This document shows positions 60,441 through 64,000 of a stretch of 64,000 nucleotides of DNA, one piece after another. Every line of letters begins with the position of its first letter. The stretch's first letter is position 1. Where the stretch lies: positions 1-64,000 of the forward strand of contig CAMPEJ010000009.1 in the NCBI GenBank assembly GCA_946800325.1, given 5' to 3'. Origin of the DNA: Luzula sylvatica (lineage: Eukaryota > Streptophyta > Magnoliopsida > Poales > Juncaceae). Both the position numbers and the translations under genes were made by a program. Below the pieces are notes generated by a model. It had not been told where the DNA came from. It was given only the letters and a program-made list of their open reading frames with translations, and ran no database searches.

Positions 60441-63400
60441 AATGTTATGTGGTAAAAGATACGATTCAAATGATCTCAAAATAAGTTATTTGAACTCCCC
60501 AAAGCATAAACAGATTGTTTTGAATCGAAAAACAAACTTTCTTAGTGTTTGTAAATTTTGGTGAAATATTATGTAGTAAAAGATACGATTCCAATGATCT
60601 CAAAATACGTTATTTGAACTCCCCAAAGCATAAACAGATTGTTTTGAATTGAAAAACAAACTTTCTTAGTGTTTGTAAATTTTGGTGAAATGTTATGTAG
60701 TAAAAGATACGATTCCAATGATCTCAAAATACGTTATTTGAACTCCCCAAAGCATAAACAGATTGTTTTGAATCGAAAAACAAACTTTCTTAGTGTTTGT
60801 AAATTTTGGTGAAATATTATGTGGTAAAAGATACGATTCAAATGATCTCAAAATACGTTATTTGAACTCCCCAAAGCACAAACAGATTGTTTTGAATCGA
60901 AAAACAAACTTTCTTAGTGTTTGTAAATTTTGGTGAAATGTTATGTGGTAAAAGATACGATTCGAATGATCTAAAAATATGTTATTTGAACTCCCCAAAG
61001 CATAGACAGATTGTTTTGAATCGAAAAACAAACTTTCTTAGTGTTTGTAAAGTTTGGTGAAATGTTATGTGGTAAAAGATACGATTCAAATGATCTCAAA
61101 ATAAGTTATTTGAACTCCCCAAAGCATAAACAGATTGTTTTGAATCGAAAAACAAACTTTCTTAGTGTTTGTAAATTTTGGTGAAATGTTATGTAGTAAA
61201 AGATACGATTCCAATGATCTCAAAATACGTTATTTGAACTCCCCAAAGCATAAACAGATTGTTTTGAATCGAAAAACAAACTTTCTTAGTGTTTGTAAAT
61301 TTTGGTGAAATGTTATGTAGTAAAAGATACGATTCGAATGATCTCAAAATACGTTATTTGAACTCCCCAAAGCATAAACAGATTGTTTTGAATCGAAAAA
61401 CAAACTTTCTTAGTGTTTGTAAATTTTGGTGAAATATTATGTGGTAAAAGATACGATTCAAATGATCTCAAAATACGTTATTTGAACTCCCCAAAGCACA
61501 AACAGATTGTTTTGAATCGAAAAACAAACTTTCTTAGTGTTTGTAAATTTTGGTGAAATGTTATGTAGTAAAAGATACGATTCAAATGATCTCAAAATAC
61601 GTTATTTGAACTCCCCAAAGCATAAACAGATTGTTTTGAATCGAAAATTAAACTTTCTTAGTGTTTGTAAATTTTGGTGAAATGTTATGTGGTAAAAGAT
61701 ACGATTCAAATGATCTTAAAATAAGTTATTTGAACTCCCCAAAGCATAAACAGATTATTTTGAATCGAAAAACAAACTTTCTTAGTGTTTGTAAATTTTG
61801 GTGAAATGTTATGTAGTAAAAGATACGATTCCAATGATCTCAAAATACGTTATTTGAACTCCCCAAAGCATAAACAGATTGTTTTGAATCGAAAAACAAA
61901 CTTTCTTAGTGTTTGTAAATTTTGGTGAAATGTTATGTGGTAAAAGATACGATTCAAATGATCTCAAAATAAGTTATTTGAACTCCCCAAAGCATAAACA
62001 GATTGTTTTGAATCGAAAAACAAACTTTCTTAGTGTTTGTAAATTTTGGTGAAATATTATGTAGTAAAAGATACGATTCCAATGATCTCAAAATACGTTA
62101 TTTGAACTCCCCAAAGCATAAACAGATTGTTTTGAATCGAAAAACAAACTTTCTTAGTGTTTGTAAATTTTGGTGAAATGTTATGTAGTAAAAGATACGA
62201 TTCCAATGATCTCAAAATACGTTATTTGAACTCCCCAAAGCATAAACAGATTGTTTTGAATCGAAAAACAAACTTTCTTAGTGTTTGTAAATTTTGGTGA
62301 AATATTATGTGGTAAAAGATACGATTCAAATGATCTCAAAATACGTTATTTGAACTCCCCAAAGCACAAACAGATTGTTTTGAATCGAAAAACAAACTTT
62401 CTTAGTGTTTGTAAATTTTGGTGAAATGTTATGTGGTAAAAGATACGATTCGAATGATCTAAAAATATGTTATTTGAACTCCCCAAAGCATAGACAGATT
62501 GTTTTGAATCGAAAAACAAACTTTCTTAGTGTTTGTAAAGTTTGGTGAAATGTTATGTGGTAAAAGATACGATTCAAATGATCTCAAAATAAGTTATTTG
62601 AACTCCCCAAAGCATAAACAGATTGTTTTGAATCGAAAAACAAACTTTCTTAGTGTTTGTAAATTTTGGTGAAATGTTATGTAGTAAAAGATACGATTCC
62701 AATGATCTCAAAATACGTTATTTGAACTCCCCAAAGCATAAACAGATTGTTTTGAATCGAAAAACAAACTTTCTTAGTGTTTGTAAATTTTGGTGAAATG
62801 TTATGTAGTAAAAGATACGATTCGAATGATCTCAAAATACGTTATTTGAACTCCCCAAAGCATAAACAGATTGTTTTGAATCGAAAAACAAACTTTCTTA
62901 GTGTTTGTAAATTTTGGTGAAATATTATGTGGTAAAAGATACGATTCAAATGATCTCAAAATACGTTATTTGAACTCCCCAAAGCACAAACAGATTGTTT
63001 TGAATCGAAAAACAAACTTTCTTAGTGTTTGTAAATTTTGGTGAAATGTTATGTAGTAAAAGATACGATTCAAATGATCTCAAAATACGTTATTTGAACT
63101 CCCCAAAGCATAAACAGATTGTTTTGAATCGAAAATTAAACTTTCTTAGTGTTTGTAAATTTTGGTGAAATGTTATGTGGTAAAAGATACGATTCAAATG
63201 ATCTTAAAATAAGTTATTTGAACTCCCCAAAGCATAAACAGATTATTTTGAATCGAAAAACAAACTTTCTTAGTGTTTGTAAATTTTGGTGAAATGTTAT
63301 GTAGTAAAAGATACGATTCCAATGATCTCAAAATACGTTATTTGAACTCCCCAAAGCATAAACAGATTGTTTTGAATCGAAAAACAAACTTTCTTAGTGT

Positions 63401-64000
63401 TTGTAAATTTTGGTGAAATGTTATGTGGTAAAAGATACGATTCAAATGATCTCAAAATAAGTTATTTGAACTCCCCAAAGCATAAACAGATTGTTTTGAA
63501 TCGAAAAACAAACTTTCTTAGTGTTTGTAAATTTTGGTGAAATATTATGTAGTAAAAGATACGATTCCAATGATCTCAAAATACGTTATTTGAACTCCCC
63601 AAAGCATAAACAGATTGTTTTGAATCGAAAAACAAACTTTCTTAGTGTTTGTAAATTTTGGTGAAATGTTATGTAGTAAAAGATACGATTCCAATGATCT
63701 CAAAATACGTTATTTGAACTCCCCAAAGCATAAACAGATTGTTTTGAATCGAAAAACAAACTTTCTTAGTGTTTGTAAATTTTGGTGAAATATTATGTGG
63801 TAAAAGATACGATTCAAATGATCTCAAAATACGTTATTTGAACTCCCCAAAGCACAAACAGATTGTTTTGAATCGAAAAACAAACTTTCTTAGTGTTTGT
63901 AAATTTTGGTGAAATGTTATGTGGTAAAAGATACGATTCGAATGATCTAAAAATATGTTATTTGAACTCCCCAAAGCATAGACAGATTGTTTTGAATCGA
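60440..64000 (+). repeat. 12-mer higher-order repeat (1,488 bp), about 2.4 copies, runs off the edge
   Basis: CCAAAGCACA starts at 60871, 61491, 62359, 62979 and 63847. The spacings are 620, 868, 620 and 868, exactly 5, 7, 5 and 7 monomers, so the cycle is 12 monomers. TAAAGTTTGGTG (its AGTTTGG at 61051 and 62539) and TGATCTTAAAATAAG (61711 and 63199) both repeat at 1,488. GAAATATTATG also recurs in register. The copies look near-identical where compared, so this is a recent amplification. Confidence 0.9.

Larger units (their letters stand above)
42803..64000 (+). repeat. 124-bp AT-rich satellite array, right block (about 171 monomers)
   Basis: Same monomer, same orientation and same phase words as the left block, continuing to the window edge. 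The first about 15 kb carries variants not seen to the left: TATCTGGAAAAAGATACG, AAACTGTCTTAGTG, TTTTGGTAAAATG, TTTCGGTGAAATG, GTAGATTTTGG, and the 4-bp-deleted TTTCTGTTTGTAAA. It lacks ATAGACAAATTG until about 58.39 kb. Apparent reading frames of 60-87 codons (for example at 42928, 48788, 49652, 53740 and 56953) arise because 120-bp (or similar) monomers are multiples of 3 and briefly keep the frame open. They are not genes. Confidence 0.97.

Noticed and set aside
7766..64000. CRISPR array
   Set aside because: Monomers are directly contiguous with no unique spacers, the period is 124 bp, and there are no cas genes. It is a satellite array.
7766..64000. CENP-B box in the 124-bp monomer
   Set aside because: No stretch fits the TTCG....A..CGGG pattern. 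The only TTCG is in GATTCGAATG, without a downstream CGGG.
1..64000. tRNA, rRNA, riboswitch, promoter or replication-origin features
   Set aside because: Nothing recognisable was found. Outside the 265-bp insert all sequence is explained by the two tandem-repeat families.

Overview
The window is 64 kb of eukaryotic satellite DNA with no convincing gene. Nothing here looks bacterial, archaeal or viral. The evidence for a eukaryote is hundreds of head-to-tail AT-rich monomers with nested higher-order repeats, next to a long G/C-run minisatellite. This is what pericentromeric, centromeric or subtelomeric heterochromatin looks like in long-read assemblies. I cannot name the species or recognise either repeat family.

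Layout. (1) 1-888: a minisatellite whose C-rich strand is the + strand, with units of roughly 22-28 bp (core TTGCAGATTTTTAA plus a C run). (2) At 888/889, in the middle of an AGATCT palindrome, the same repeat family flips orientation. (3) 889-7765: the inverted form, G-rich on +, modal unit 28 bp (TAGGGGG-TAAAAA-TCTCCAAA-GGGGGGG), with G runs up to 27 and internal duplications of about 2.2-2.35 kb and 0.7 kb. (4) 7766-64000: an unrelated AT-rich satellite with a 124-bp monomer (consensus about 29% GC by my count), about 450 copies, all in one orientation, running off the right edge. (5) 42538-42802: the only non-repetitive sequence, a roughly 265-bp, more GC-rich insert that replaces 6 bp of one monomer.

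The 124-bp array is a patchwork of higher-order repeats (HORs) that can be dated relative to one another by shared variants. There is a 42-mer (5,208 bp) made of a 23-mer plus a 19-mer at about 8.1-19.9 kb. A 12-mer spacing occurs at 20.4-22.4 kb, an 11-mer (1,364 bp) at 24.0-26.65 kb, and 27/16/18-mer recurrences at 28.7-36.4 kb. A 1,614-bp duplication lies at 36.4-39.1 kb. A 40-mer (4,952 bp) containing a nested 14-mer lies at 45.0-54.3 kb, and a 12-mer (1,488 bp, built 5+7) at 60.4-64.0 kb. The stretch of about 42.8-58.3 kb carries private variants and lacks a variant common on both sides, so it reads as a separate array domain, with the unique insert at its left edge.

All open reading frames I could see in the repeats are by-products of repeat composition: the C-rich minisatellite strand has no stop in any of its three frames. 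The only stretch that might be a relic of a gene is a 74-codon stop-free frame inside the 265-bp insert. I found no exotic new system. The interest lies in array architecture: the minisatellite inversion, the abrupt satellite/minisatellite junction, the HOR mosaic and the insert at a domain boundary.
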